Shown here: one piece after another, positions 33,761 to 46,917 of the stretch
How positions within the stretch are numbered: position 1 is the stretch's first letter
Layout: each line of letters opens with the position of its first letter
Assembly: GCF_021018805.1 (NCBI RefSeq)
Contig: NC_086253.1
Location: forward strand, 36,953,583 to 37,017,582
Length of the DNA: 64,000 nt
DNA from: Prinia subflava
Lineage: Eukaryota; Chordata; Aves; Passeriformes; Cisticolidae
Direction of reading: 5' to 3'
Notes under the pieces: model-generated
Seen by the model: only the letters and a program-made list of their open reading frames with translations
Database searches by the model: none
What the model was told of the DNA's origin: nothing
Position numbers and translations under genes: made by a program

Positions 33761-35645
33761 CCCACCCTGCATTATACCAAGGTGTATGTACTTGCGTCTT
33801 TTTGTGAATATTTTCCATAAGCAAAGTAGACATCTACTTTTGAACTTTTTGCAGAAAGTTAAATACTTTTTCTCAAAGAGGTAAACAGTTCTTCTGAAAT
33901 CTATTCAGTGAAATATAATATTTCTACACTATGTCAGCATTGAAACAAGAGGTTTTAGTATGATTTATTACTAAACTGTTTGTAAAAACAAGAGTTTCAA
34001 TTTTCATAATTTCTTTTTCATGGCATAGCAGATTGATGTTACATTTTGTGGACAGGATTGTAACTCATGATAAACAAATTATACTGCCTAGAGAACATAG
34101 AAAGCTGCATTTTTTTCACTAGAATAAAACAGCATTTGAAGGATCTTCTATGACAAGTAAGGAGATTTTTGGGGTATGATCTTGTAACAGTACAATTTCT
34201 CATGCATAATCTTAACAATTAACAAAAAATATTGTCAGGTTCAGAAGTTTAACCTTCTCCCTGAAAACTTTTCTCACATTTTCTTTTGCATGCCTTAATC
34301 TTAGAACCAAGCCAGCCTAAGGACCCATTCTAGAATGCTGTAAGAAGCTGTTTGGTATTCAATTTCAAGTACGCTGCCAGCAATGAGTTGACACAGTAAG
34401 TCTAAGCCTTGACAGCTAAACACAGAAAAGTAATGCTTATGAAATATTTAAGGTCATCACACAACTGCAAGACTATACTGTCACATTTCCAAAGCATACA
34501 ACATTCAGACTGAAAAATAGCATTGCTATCTTCAATTCCAAGCTCATTGTACTGGGGCCAAACACATTTTTCTTATTTGTTCAAAGTGTGAAATTAGTCA
34601 TCCATCTTTGCCAGATCCTACAGCTAGCAATGTTTAGTCTAATTCAGTACATACAAAAGCCTACCAGACAACAGAAGGGAAATATCCCTCACTTTATCAC
34701 CCTTATCCATCCCCCCATACTTTCCTTTGCATCCTCTACCAGCACTAGCACACCACAAGTCCCCCTTGAAAAGGCACCCTTTTCTTCAACCCATGGTCAA
34801 ACATCCAGTGTTTTTCCCAACTCCACATGCAGCCTCATGCCACAGGCCCACGGTATATTCTTTCCAAAGTTCATGACTGGCCTTGCAGGCACTTGGAGCC
34901 CACCACTCCACTCCAGCCCTGTGAGTCATTGCTCTGGGACTTGCTGCTGGTTGCTAACACAAGGCTGGCCATCAGGAGAGCATGAGTGTTCCTGCCAGGG
35001 CACTCACTGGAACACGCAGGAAAACAGAGTATTCTCATGTGCCCTTCTGTCCCATGCTGTGCAAAACTGCAGCAATGTTGGCAGAGGAATTTCACGATAT
35101 ATATCATGAAGGTTCAAAAACACTGCTAAGAGTTTGAATATTATTAGCAGTTTCAAGAAAAGTAATCAGTGATTTGATGAGAAGCAAACATATTTAATGG
35201 CCCTCTGCTGTTTCCCACTTCAATCAATGTCATTGCTTCCAGAACAGAGGTCTATTATAATCATTGAAAAATATCTTTCTGTCTGAGCCGACCCTGCTTT
35301 TCTTTGGGAACAGCTGGATTTTGGGGGGCTTTTGTGTTTTCTTGGCTTTATTTATTTTTTTCTTTTTAATTAAAGATATTTCTTTGAAGAAATAAGAAAG
35401 TGAAATTGTTTTAAAAATTATTAGTTAAAAAAATCTTACACAAAAAAAATCATTAAAATAATTATGTAGGTCTGGGCTATTTGCTATTATGTTGGCTGTA
35501 ATAGAAAATAGACAAAATCTTGTGTACACAAGATATCATACATCTATGATGACATTGTCTTCTTCTCCTGGTCCATCCTTATCTTTATTTTTCTCTTTAG
35601 ATTATAAATCTTCAGACACTATAAACTTGTTTTCCTCCTTTGAAA

Positions 35646-35750
35646 GAACAAAACCAAAACCAAAAGCAAACCAAAACCAAAACAAAATAAAATCTCACAA
35701 ATCCCCCACAAACCACCTCACCCTCAATCCCCAAAACAACTGAGACAAAA
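35646..35750 (+). repeat. A/C-rich (CCAAAA)-like low-complexity tract
   Basis: Repeated CCAAAA and CAAAA words grading into A-rich sequence. Confidence 0.8.
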
Positions 35751-37524
35751 AAAAAGCTGCCATAAATTAGACTTGAAGTCCAGTTAGCTCAGGACTTTAC
35801 CTCTGTCTCCAAAAAGTGGATAATACTTTGAATACTCTCTCATCCTTCATCTGTTTCTAAACTCAGCTTGATTTGTAGCTGTCTAGCATGTTCAGGAAAT
35901 GCATTCTCCAGCAGTTACCCAGCCTCCTCTTGAAGTTAATTCAAAGTTCTCATCCCACAAAGTTAATGTTGTTTCCACAACAGACTGACAAGGAATTTCA
36001 TAAATGAGATGAACCTGATTTCTTAAGATCTTTTTTGCACAGAAGAGAATTTTAGTTTTTTTCCCTATCTTCCTCTCTAGCCTAGTTTTGTGTTCCTTTT
36101 CACTTTTAGTTTACTGCCCACTCATCTATTTCTGAAAGTTGTTCTTTGCACAAAGGTTATTCCAAGCCTTTTTTCCATCCTCCTCTGAACTGCTGTTCAT
36201 TCCACCACTTTCATTTTGAGGTAAGGGGTGGAAACTATAGAAGTGGCTAAATTCTTCTCTTCTTTTTTTTTTTTTTCTTCTAAAAACAAATGCTTTTTAT
36301 TTTGTTCCCCTGTAACTACTGAGCTTATGTTTGTTTGTAAATGAAATTATATCAGCATCCAGGGAGCTTTAGCTTAAGTGGTAATGGTCTGCTCTGCACT
36401 CATGAACAAAGTTTCCTACTAATTTTTGTTTAGTTTTTTTTATCAGTGTTGCTTAAGTAGACAGTCCCTGCATTTTCTAAGCTTTTTCATCTCTTCTTGT
36501 TCTTCTCTCATCTTTACTGCTCATGTACTTCCTTGTCTTTTCTTAGAGTGAGCTGAAAGAACATCAGCCAAGTACCACCTGGCAATAAAATGAACACAAT
36601 TAAACTATTTACTCTGATCTTACCAAAGTACTATAGAGATACAAATTCAGGTTTTTCCCTTTTACAATGCTCCCTAAGGTAGGTATCTGCTGATTTGCAA
36701 TACAGTTGGCAAAAGTACTAACAGGGTTTGGAATGGACTGGCCAGGGTTTTTGCAAGTGGCATAGCAAGAAACTGAATATACATCACCCACTTGTAAAAG
36801 CAAGCTAAGAGCTCATGATGGCAGCCAGAAGCAGGAATAAAAGCGTGAAATCCCATGGCTAAGGAGAGATATTTCTATTTTGATGCACAAAAATAAGTTA
36901 TTCATTTTACAATTTTGTATGCTCCCATGAGCTGCAAAATCCTGCAAGTGCGTCCGTGACTGTGGGAGAGATGTGAATGCACATCAGCAAATATTCTGAA
37001 CAAGGAATACATTTCAAGTGAGACTGTACACCATTCAATGTGCTGAAGAGAGAGCTGCATGTGTGAGCAAGTCTGAATGAGTGGCCAAAAACCTCATCCC
37101 TAGAACTGAGCCAGGAATTCCAGAAGAGTAATTCAAATTCTGTTTCTTAGACATCTTGCTGCAAAGAGACTTCTACATTTGGATGATGTTTTTGTACATT
37201 TTATGCAAAACACATCCCAGTTCTGTCAGTGCTCAGCTAGCTTCTAGATGACCTCAAGCCCTCCAAACTTCTGGCATAAATACATACTTTCATGCAAATA
37301 CACGCTATAACTGTCAGGATTACACAGTCAGTCATGTAAGAAAAAAAAAAAAACAAAACCAAAAGTGTTCAGGACTGGTTTCTATTCCTGCCTAGGAGTC
37401 AAAAAAAATGACAACCTATGACTTAAAACTATTACACTGTCAAAAAGTACATGAAAACCATGGCACTCAACTTGTGGGAAAAGAAACTCTGAAAAGTAAT
37501 TGGAGGTCACCTGGAAAAGAAATC

Positions 37525-37610
37525 ATTTTCTTCATTGAACTTTGTGTGGTGTTATGTTTTGTAGTTGTGACCAAAACAGTGTTGATAATATGGAGGTGTT
37601 TCAGAAAAGG
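37525..37610 (+). mobile_element. ERVL-type LTR, 5' fragment
   Basis: The words TTTTCTTCATTG, GTTATGTTTTG and AAAACAGTGTTGATAATATG follow the order of the 5' part of the common avian ERVL LTR. The next element repeats the same portion (from 37695), so the two lie head to tail. Confidence 0.6.
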
Positions 37611-37694
37611 TTCCATTTATAGCAACATTTATTATAAAAAATAAGCCAAGTGGTACTGATTTTATCCATGTCACTTTTACATAAACAGCTGTAC

Positions 37695-38215
37695 TAATTT
37701 TGGCAGTCATAAACTTAGTTTTCATCCAAGTAACTTTTATGGGTCTATGTTTGGATTTGTTACCAAAATAGAGCTGATACTTCAAGGATATTTCAGCTAT
37801 AGCTGAGCACTGCTGAAAGAGAATTGAGGAACTTTCTGCTTCTTTTGCCACTCCACTGGTGGCTCACAGGAAATTGGGAGGGGATGTGGCCACAACAGTT
37901 GACCCTGACTGATCAAACAGATATCCCACACCGTATAACATTTTTGTTCAGCAATAAAAGCTGGGGGAAGGAGGAAGGGGGATGTTCAGAGCTAAGGTGT
38001 ACCTATTCTCAAGCAACAGTTGCATTTGTTGGAGCCTGGCTTTTCTGGGCTGTTCATGACTGAATACCTGCACGTCCATGGGAAGTAGTTAATCAATTGG
38101 ATGTGCAGCTTTTGCTTTCCATATTGGCCTGTCTATCTCTACTCGTGAGTTTAGATTCTAGCTTTCACTCTTCTGATTCTCTTTCCTATCACAATGCTGG
38201 CGAGTGATCAGGAAG
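37695..38215 (+). mobile_element. ERVL-type avian LTR, diverged, nearly full length
   Basis: It follows the known family order on the plus strand: GTCTATGTTTGGATTTGT, GCTGAGCACTGCTG, GGGAGGGGATGTGGCCA, the TATA region AATAAAAGCTGGGGGAAGG (about 37952), GACTGAATACCTGC, GGGAAGTAGTTAATCAATTG, and TCTGATTCTCTTTCCTATC. Many substitutions indicate age. The 3' terminus (GGGTTAAACCAC-type) is not clearly preserved. It is the same family as 25722-25938, in the opposite orientation. Confidence 0.8.
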
Positions 38216-39984
38216 CTTTATTGATTTATATTATCTCACATTTTTAAGTCATGAAAGTACATAAATTAGCTGAAGTACTCAATTTTTAAGAATCCATGTA
38301 AAATTATGAATACTTCATAATATACATAATGAAGTAGATAATTAAACAAATCAAAATTAATAAATGTTGGAAGTATAGAAACTCAAATTTAAATCAAAAT
38401 AAAAGATTGTTTTCAAATCCAGTTTTAAGAGGCTAGAAGAAATTCAGAAATACTTGGATCTTTCAATTTAATGATATTTCATCAAAATTTCCAGATTCCT
38501 GTAACTTTCTTTTGGTTAAAAAACAATAATAAAAATACCCATTCCAAGTGTTTTTAGAGTAATTTAAGCTATCATACTAAGGATTTTGGGGAAAGCATTC
38601 AAGTCCCTCTACACATTAGATCCCCTTATGAACTCATACCGTCAACATGTATACAGACAACACTTCAATCAGCAAGATACACTTCAATACCTCCTGAGCT
38701 ATACTGGCTCGTTTTCCCACAACTATTCTTGCCCAGACAAACTCTACTATTAAAAAAGGAATTGAACTGAATTGAAACAGAGCAGGACAAACTCACTGTC
38801 AGCAATCCTTCTGAGCCTAAACTTATTTCCAGAAAGAGAGAGAGCACTACTTCAACCTTTTATTTATATATACATATATAATATATATATATAAATTACA
38901 TTTTCATAATACTGAAGGACTATGTTCTGGATAAGATTTCAAATACAAACAGTAGATTATTTTCATATTTTTTCCCCAAATAGTTTACAAATGTGCATTT
39001 TATTGCCATATTAAAACATCACTGTATTAAATGTGACAAGCCATTACAAAAAACTAAACACAATTTCAAAGTTCCCTCTATGACTCAAACCTTTCTGCAT
39101 TTTTAAGAATCATTATGCTGTGGAAAGGAAGCATCAATCATTCAAAGTGATCTGAACAAGACTCCAGTACATTGATGGTACACAACAGCAATAGAACATT
39201 AAGGCTGACATTATTTGTTAGCTTAGGAAAGTACAGCAAACTCCAGCTGCCATCATGCTTTTCCTCTAACCATCCTTGCTGGAAAGATATTCAGGGCATG
39301 AATGAGAGGGAAGTGAGAATGATGTACTGACCAGGACTAAATTTAAGTTCTCACATCTTGGTTAATTCCTCTTGTTTGTTAATAATTTCTTCTGCCTTGA
39401 GAAAAGCAGATACTGTCCCTTTCCACTGAGATCAGTAGTAGTTTCACACAAACAGCTCTTGGCCCCAGAGATCATTACTCAATTAAGGTACAAAACAAAA
39501 GTGCTGTGATGGTGTTCATTAATGCAAGGGATGAGAGTGGGTCAGTGTTTAAACTAACACAGCGATAACAATGGGTTTTGCAGTCATGTCAGTACAGCAC
39601 ATTTAAACCTCGGGGAAGGACTGTCATGGTCTGCTTGTCCAACCGCGAGAGCTGGCCTCCTCCAGCTATGTTTTGAATAACTGTCACAGGAGAGCAAAAG
39701 CTTCTTCTTCAGAGCCTCAGGCTCCCAGACTCTTTAGTCTATCATGATGGTAAAAACTCTAAGGAGGTATTTTTTATGTGAAATACATTTTTAAAGTTAT
39801 GCCTATGTGTTTTTGCATAAATAGAGTCCAATTTTTATCCTTGTGTCAGCAAACTGCATTGCTGAATCACATATTTTGGACAAAACGTCAACTATCTGAT
39901 GGGAAAACAAAAATCACAAAAATATGACCTACATAAAGGTAATCATATTTATGTTTGACATTAGAAAAACAGATGCTTCATGCC
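38216..39984. other. Non-coding stretch, no gene recognised
   Basis: AT-rich, with a TA-repeat patch at 38861-38895. No gene or transposon recognised. Confidence 0.55.
38861..38895. repeat. (TA)n-rich microsatellite
   Basis: Imperfect TA repeat, only A and T apart from one C. Confidence 0.9.
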
Positions 39985-40120
39985 TGGAAATGTACAAGGT
40001 CAGGCTGGATGCAGCTTTGAGCAGCCTGGTCTAGTGCAAGATGTCCCTGGCCATGGCAGGTGGATTAGAGCTACACAGTTTTTAAGGTCTCTTTCAACCC
40101 AAACTGTTCTGTGATCCTAT
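39985..40120 (+). mobile_element. CR1 LINE 3' terminal fragment
   Basis: The segment TACAAGGTCAGGCTGGATG, GCAGCCTGGTCTAG, then TCTTTCAACCCAAACTGTTC and TGTGATCCTAT is a plus-strand CR1 3' end with a degenerate octamer tail. Confidence 0.85.
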
Positions 40121-41229
40121 AGTTATATAATCATGATATATATATAATTTAAGTTACTAAACGTAAATTAATCTAAATATGATTTATCAATTTTCAAATA
40201 GCCATTTTATATCAAGCCATCTCTAAAATACTTACCTTCAGTAACAGAAAAAAATGTTGAAAATATTCCACTATCTGGTAAGATTTGTGTTGAATAGTCA
40301 TTTCAAAGTCAGCATTTTGATCCATAGTGTAAATGAAAATATACATGTATTTAATGATAAAAAAATGAAATTAATTACCCTGTACACAAAGGCTTGAGAT
40401 TGAATTCTTTCTAGAAATGCAGTAAGACCTTGGACAGTGAAACCCAGAAGCAAGATCTGAACCTGTTACTTTGCCTCTGCGTGTTTGGTTTGCAACCAGG
40501 AGCTGCCTTTTAATGCATGATGCCAGAGGCTTGTCCCTTTAGCCTTCTCATGTTTCTGTTCTTTAGACAACAATCAGGCAGAGATAGCAGGACTACAGAC
40601 AAGTTTAAGCTTAAACAATCAGCATTCATTCCAGGGCAGAACACAAATTTGGTGGCTTTTGAAAATTGAAATAAAGTTCTTAGAGCGTATTACTTCACAG
40701 CAAACCAACCCTTTTCTACTCCTTAGAAAGCATTTGCATGTATTTCCTCTTAGTAATCATTACCATACCTTTTGTTGATAGCAATATTTTGAGCAAAAAC
40801 ATTCAACATTTAAATAAATTGACAAAATTACCAAGTGCATAATCTTCAATGTTCTAGCTTCTCTAGACAACCACTGAGATCTTTTCATAAGCACAGTCCC
40901 TGACCAAGGGATGGAGCATAACTGTTCCAGTATTACTGGAAATGGCCAAGGCAAGTCAGGAAGCACTGTACCAGCCCAAGCAATTGCACCCTGACAATAT
41001 GTAGGAGTTTGCTACACAACCAGGTAAAGCATGGAAGTATACCAGGTGTAATTCACATGGGTCAGGAGGCAGCATAAACATACGAACAAGAAATACAACT
41101 GAAAAATAAACAAACTCTGGGTAAAAAAGTCATGATGTAACAAGCTTCCAAGCAAAACAAAAACTGTCAAAGAGTAATGTACTACACAAAATCATTTGCT
41201 CTTTGTAATCTCAATTGATTCTGTTCTTA

Positions 41230-41285
41230 ATCAATAAATCACTGAGCTATGTGATTGATCAATAAATTACTGAGCTAGAGGCATG
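41230..41285 (+). repeat. 28-bp tandem duplication
   Basis: Units start at 41230 and 41258, sharing ATCAATAAAT and ACTGAGCTA. They diverge towards the 3' end. Confidence 0.75.
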
Positions 41286-43154
41286 TTTAGAAAAATCAAA
41301 GTGGCAAATTCAGGGACAGAAAATAGCTAAAAAATCAGAAATGAGAGATAAAAAGGGTTGAGGCAGAAAACCAGGAAATTTGATATACTCTTTAATATCT
41401 ATGGATCTTTTATTGTAGAAAGAGATTTTGAACTTATGTCTGAAATGTAGCAAAAAGACAGAAAAGCCAGTACATTTTTAAACTCCATACATACACATGA
41501 TTCAGACAATTAATCAAATAGAAATAAAGCAAATTGGAGTTTTAGAGTCAGACATGAAGCTTCTGTTAGTTCAAACCCAAACTCTGTAGACTAACATTTA
41601 TGTAAGTAGTCCTTTCACTGGATGATCTGAAAGTACAAAGTATGAAAGATTGAAGGTGAAATGGACATCTCTTTCAGAGCACTTCTGGATCATTCAGGAA
41701 ACAAACTGAAACACTTGCTGGTGATATGAAACTGATACATCTGAAGGCTATGCTGCCATTCAGTAGGACCTTAACAGGCTGGAGAGTTTGGCAGTCTGTT
41801 GCATTGGTTTAGTATCAAGGTTCAGTTTCCCTTCCTGATGGGCAGAATACATCCTTGTATTTAATACCTCACTGTTGTCCTTATATAACTTCAAACTGGC
41901 TTAGAATCTTTACAAAGCACATTAAAACTTGTTTTTCTATCAGCAGAATAATGTATTTTTTCTATTGTTTCTACTTGCACATACCCCTCAGAGTTTTTCA
42001 AGTCAGATTTTCATCAAGAGTAAAATTTACTTTCCTCCACTTTGAATGGGGACTCACAGTGATATATCTAGTTGTTAAGACTGGCACTGTGAACATGAGA
42101 CCATGATTGGGCTCCCAAAGGTAATTTCAAAATCTGAACTCCTGTGCTCTGCTTCCTTTCTTCCCTGACCTCCCCAAAAAATTATCCTTATTTGGAAAGC
42201 TCTCTCCCTCACTACCATCACTATTTTCTATGTAAACATCTATGAACACCTATAATTATCTCTTGCCTAGACTAAAAACACTAAAAACATACACTTTAGC
42301 ATCTTCTTGATTCACAGTTTGGTTATGTCTCAGAAAAATAATAATAAATTTTGTTTTATTATTTGAAAGTAGTATGAATTTGAGAAATATAAATGCGGGG
42401 GTAGAGTGGGTGTTTGTTTTGGTTTTGGGGTTTTTTTTATAAAAAAGAAGCAGCTACATGTGTGGTCCAGAGACAGCTAACATCCATTTACACAAGTCAG
42501 ACCCCAATAAAAAAAATTTCATCTTTTATTACAGATTTCCACCTACTGTTACTAAAATTGCATTCTTTCATTATGAAGTCTGGAACTATAAATAAAGGGA
42601 GAAGTTCAAACACTTTAGCAGCTGATAAAATAAAGTCAGGTTATTGACCAAAGGAAAGCAGTGGGATTACATGAAATTGGGTCAACTTTAATAGATTCTT
42701 AATAAATTTCTTAAGACTGCAATATTTACTGAAACTCAAGAAAACTGAATTATTTTTATATGGATAAAATAAATATTCTGCAGGAAAATATAGAAGAGTC
42801 AAGAAAAATTATTAAGAATTCATTTTTCAACCAACATTCACTAAGAGAAAATACACAAAGAAAAATTAATACAAAAGAATGTGACAAAAAAAGTAATCAC
42901 ATCTTTTGGAACTTTTTAAGAAAATGTAAAGCCATTAAAATTATTTAAAAACAAAAGAAAGTTTAACTGCTAAAGCATGAAAATTTAGATGAATCAAATG
43001 CATCACTTCAGACAAATCAGGAAATCCTAATACTTTTTTTTCCCCTCTGTTCATAATTTTACTCTCACAGCAGTGACTTAGTATCTAATCTAACCACCTT
43101 TTAAGCATCTAAGAAAAAAAGTCAAATAAACAAACTAATTTGTCCCCATAAAAG

Positions 43155-43266
43155 AAAAACAAAAACAAAACAAAACAAAACAAAAAACAAAACCAACCAA
43201 CCAAACAAACAAAAAACAAAAAAAACCCCAAAACACCACAACACCAAAAACAAACAAACAAAACCC
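43155..43266 (+). repeat. A/C-only low-complexity tract
   Basis: About 110 bases without G or T, composed of CAAAA, CCAA and CAAA words. Confidence 0.95.
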
Positions 43267-46200
43267 TCAACAGACTCCAGAAAGTAGATCATTCTACCAC
43301 ATTTCTTAGAATTTAGTGCTACTATTACCAGAATTGATCAAACAGACAAACAGAGGAATAGAGGTTGTTTTTCCCTGGAATCAGTAATACTTAAGTCCAT
43401 TCAAATTCAATTAAACCATATTCTTCAAGGTTGTTTTTAGTGTTTATTAAAGTATTGAAATAGTCTTATAAATGTACTACTAACATGCATAGCTGTTCTT
43501 TAGACTGCATATCATATTTAAACAAAGTATATGTTTAAACAGAAAAGACATTTTTGAATTAGTAGATAGACTGAGAAATTGATTAGTAGGATGGACATGA
43601 TGAGTGGGAGTTTTCCACAACTCTATTCTAAAACTGCCTTCAGTGGCCCAACTAGTCACATATCTATTCATCATTTTGAGGACATGAGGGAAAGAAATAA
43701 GAAACAACATGCTGAGAAATCTCATTTATTTCAGAAAACTTCTAGCTATACTTGCTACACAGAAAAATAATGCAGTATGAACTGTTTTATTATTCAAGTG
43801 GTAGGATATTAATTACCTGAACCTGAGATTCAGTCTCTAATAAGACATTCATGCTGTTTTGCATGGGTGAGAAAATATGTACAATAGGCACAGCAAAAAG
43901 CTCTGTCTATGAACATTTTTGGAAATTAGCTTAGTGCAGAAGTGTTCTGCAAAAACATCATTGATCCTGAAAATTAGCCATCAGTGGAGGATGTGAAATA
44001 TTAACAAAACCAAACTTTCCAGCTTTTTTTCTGATAATGCTGAAGAAATTTATGTATCTCGAGTACATGTATATGCAAATTTTCTAAACAGGGAAATGCA
44101 GATCCTTTGCAGCTGAGATAAAAAGGAGTTATTTGAATTTGCATTGTCTCAATGAATGTTGCTTTACTAATCCAAAGACTAAGTCAATGAAACCATAGAT
44201 GGTTTCATTTCAGTGTCATTATGTCAGTAATTTAAGACCTAGAAGGACAATTCAGATTACAAAAAAAATGAGAGAGCATTTCTCTGGTATGGACTTATTC
44301 CCATAATAAGTCTCTGCTACACTGACCATTAGAAGATCAAGTTGTGGTCTCAATTTTGCATATTTTCACCAGGTTCAAGATATAGACATAGTTTATTTTA
44401 TTTTAGCCACCACTTCATAATCTTCCAGCAAGGACAGGAGACAAAAACAACGTGTTTCTATCTACAATTAATCTTGGAAGCACAAAGCATTAATCAAAGT
44501 GTGGAAAAATAAGACAGAGCAGCAGTGATGTTAGAGTGAGAGTTGAGCAGTTGGCTGGTCTGGGTTATACCCCAAAAAGTGTAAGCCTTGTCCTCACATA
44601 CGTAGGCCTGGTAACTCAGGTGTCCTGTTGTGTCACCTAATTTAGAAAGTCCATGTTATTTATGTTTCAGGTGGTACCATAGTCAGTGCAGACAGACAAA
44701 CCAAGGATGAGTGTGCAGTCATTCCCTTGCCAAGAAGGGCTTTGCCATGGTGCAGAACCCATACAATCACTAGGACTAAGCACCATGACTTTACCTAGCA
44801 AAGAATAGTTTGCTCTTTCTCATATATATTCCTTAATAACAGTCTCAGAGAAATAAAAATGTACCCTCACAAACAATCTATGCTAACGTTAAGTTGCTTA
44901 AGTCAGGAGTAACAACTGAGGACCTCATGGTCAATAGCCATGGTTTTTACTAGAGTGAACAGTACAGAGGCCATATGGTCCCTTTGGACATATTTGCAGC
45001 CAAAAACAGGTTGATGCCCAAAAAGAAAAAACTAACATAAAAGGTCATATTGAATAAAAACACATTTGTGTCATAGAGTGTCAAAATCATAGCCCAGACC
45101 CAGAAAATGTCAAGTCAAATCAAGTTACAATCCAGTGTCTCCAGTGCAAGGTCTTGTGTCTGATTGTACTTCATAGGGGACATTTCAGAAGATTTTCCAG
45201 TAAATGTATATGAAGGCTTGGTTAATAGATACTCTACAAGACACACACAGCCATCCTGTCACCCCCACCTGCTTTTTTATATCCTATATTCAACATCAGC
45301 CTTCCAATCTTATGGCAAAATCAACAACTATATTGCATTATATAATAAAGTTTTTATATCGTGACCAGGAACCTCTGTAAGTCTTTCCCTACTCCTGAAC
45401 TGCTTTCAGCTATGCTCTTCTGTGATGGAAGACACCTATTTCAATTGAATCCCCTTAACTGAGCAGAAAATCCTGTTAAGTGTCTGCTGAACTTTTTGCT
45501 CTGCATCCATCTCATCCAAATTTAATTATTTATAAATGGAGTGCCTACTGTAAGTTAGGCAAATAGTGGAAAAATACTGAAATTCCTCAGTTCAAATTTT
45601 TACAGCCTAATGCTCCTTATGGGAAGTTAGCCTCATGGAGGTGCTTGACCTTTCTGCAATTATTGTCTAAAACAGAAGCTTTGATAAAACGTAACTTTTT
45701 TTGATGGATACTGTTAGTTGACATTAATTCTTATGCCCATTACTTATAGCAACTCTGAACATCTATATTTTTTCAGGGTGATGAAGGGAAATTTTTGAGA
45801 TCACATAGACATTCAGAGCAACAGCAGACATGTGGAAGGCACTCCAAGAAAGCAAGTGTAATTAAAAATAGCAATTCAATTTTCCTAGCCAATTCTCCAA
45901 AATAAGGATTTTTGTTCAACAGAAACAAATCTGCAATGAGAAATCTCTTAAATTGATTTATTTACCTCTTTAAGCTTGGTGTTTGTCACTAGAACGTGAT
46001 GGTTTATTAAGAACCTCCATTTTTAACTGAACTTATTTCCAGTGTGAAGTAGTAGACACAAATAATTTGCAATCTTTTTTTAAAAGGTGGTTATAGGAAT
46101 CTGGCCCTGGGACAGGCACTGCTGGACAGTCTAAGCTTCTTGTCAATGTCACACTGAACTCACTGCCTCAGAGCAGTATTTTTCCCTATAGTTTTGAGAG

Positions 46201-46599
46201 GAGTTACCAACGTGTTACCATACAAGTAACAGCATTAAACTGTAGAACTGCAGTGGTGGCTACAGTTCGGGTGGCAACACCTACAGGTTTCAGTGATACC
46301 TCTCTATTTCTCTTCTAACAATTATTTGGCCACTACTTACACCTGTTTCTCTGACCTAAAATTAAGAGATATTACTAAGTAGGTAGTGGCTGGAAATTGT
46401 AAATTTCTGGCATAGTACATAAAAAATAGTTGGAAAAGTGAAGACAATCCTAGCAACATATTATAATGTTTACAGCACAGCTTGTCTTAGTGTTCTGTTT
46501 CCCTTTAAAATATGTAGCCTGCCTTTGTGCAGGATATATATAAGGCTTTGTCACTAATACTGGCCTCATCATTTCAGTGCTAAGCAGAGACAGAATATT

Positions 46600-46917
46600 T
46601 CAGAGGAGCTGTTGGGTGAACAGACCTAAATCATGCTCATCACTGCTAATAATCCTGTGTGGGATGAGGTCACGGTCTCGGCATATCTGATGTGACATGA
46701 AAACATTTTGTTCCCTGGTGCAGCTGGCAGACACAGCATCCATTCTCATGCTGCAATAGCCTAGCAACAGCAGGATGTGCTCACGTGGCCAAAACCTGCG
46801 ATTAACTCCCACTTCACAAGGTTTACCACTCAGAAGCTCCACTACCTGTGGCGTGTTGCAAATATCACAACTCGTGTTCCAAGTGATGTGAGCAACTGAT
46901 TTGCTATGCAGACCCAC
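46600..46917 (-). other. Open frame of uncertain status, 105 codons
   Basis: The minus-strand frame is open for 105 codons from a GTG at 46915-46917, with no ATG at that point, and ends in TGA near 46600. It includes CDICNTPQVVELLSGKP and REHILLLLGYCSMRM. The DNA keeps several CpG dinucleotides and is less AT-rich than its flanks. I see no clear splice sites and do not recognise the protein. It may be a conserved non-coding element, an old exon, or chance. Confidence 0.2.

Larger units (their letters stand above)
33291..37524. other. Non-coding stretch, no gene recognised
   Basis: AT-rich. It contains a purine tract (33673-33760), an A/C-rich tract (35646-35750) and the 173-codon open frame at 34588-35109, which I do not accept as a gene. 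The pyrimidine-rich segment 35880-36230 faintly resembles a very old minus-strand CR1, but this is not secure. Confidence 0.5.

Noticed and set aside
34588..35109. 173-codon plus-strand open frame
   Set aside because: The longest frame outside the ERVs, but it is Ser/Thr/Pro/His-rich, has no recognisable domain, lacks splice-like flanks, and overlaps a comparable frame on the other strand. It is probably chance in locally GC-richer DNA.
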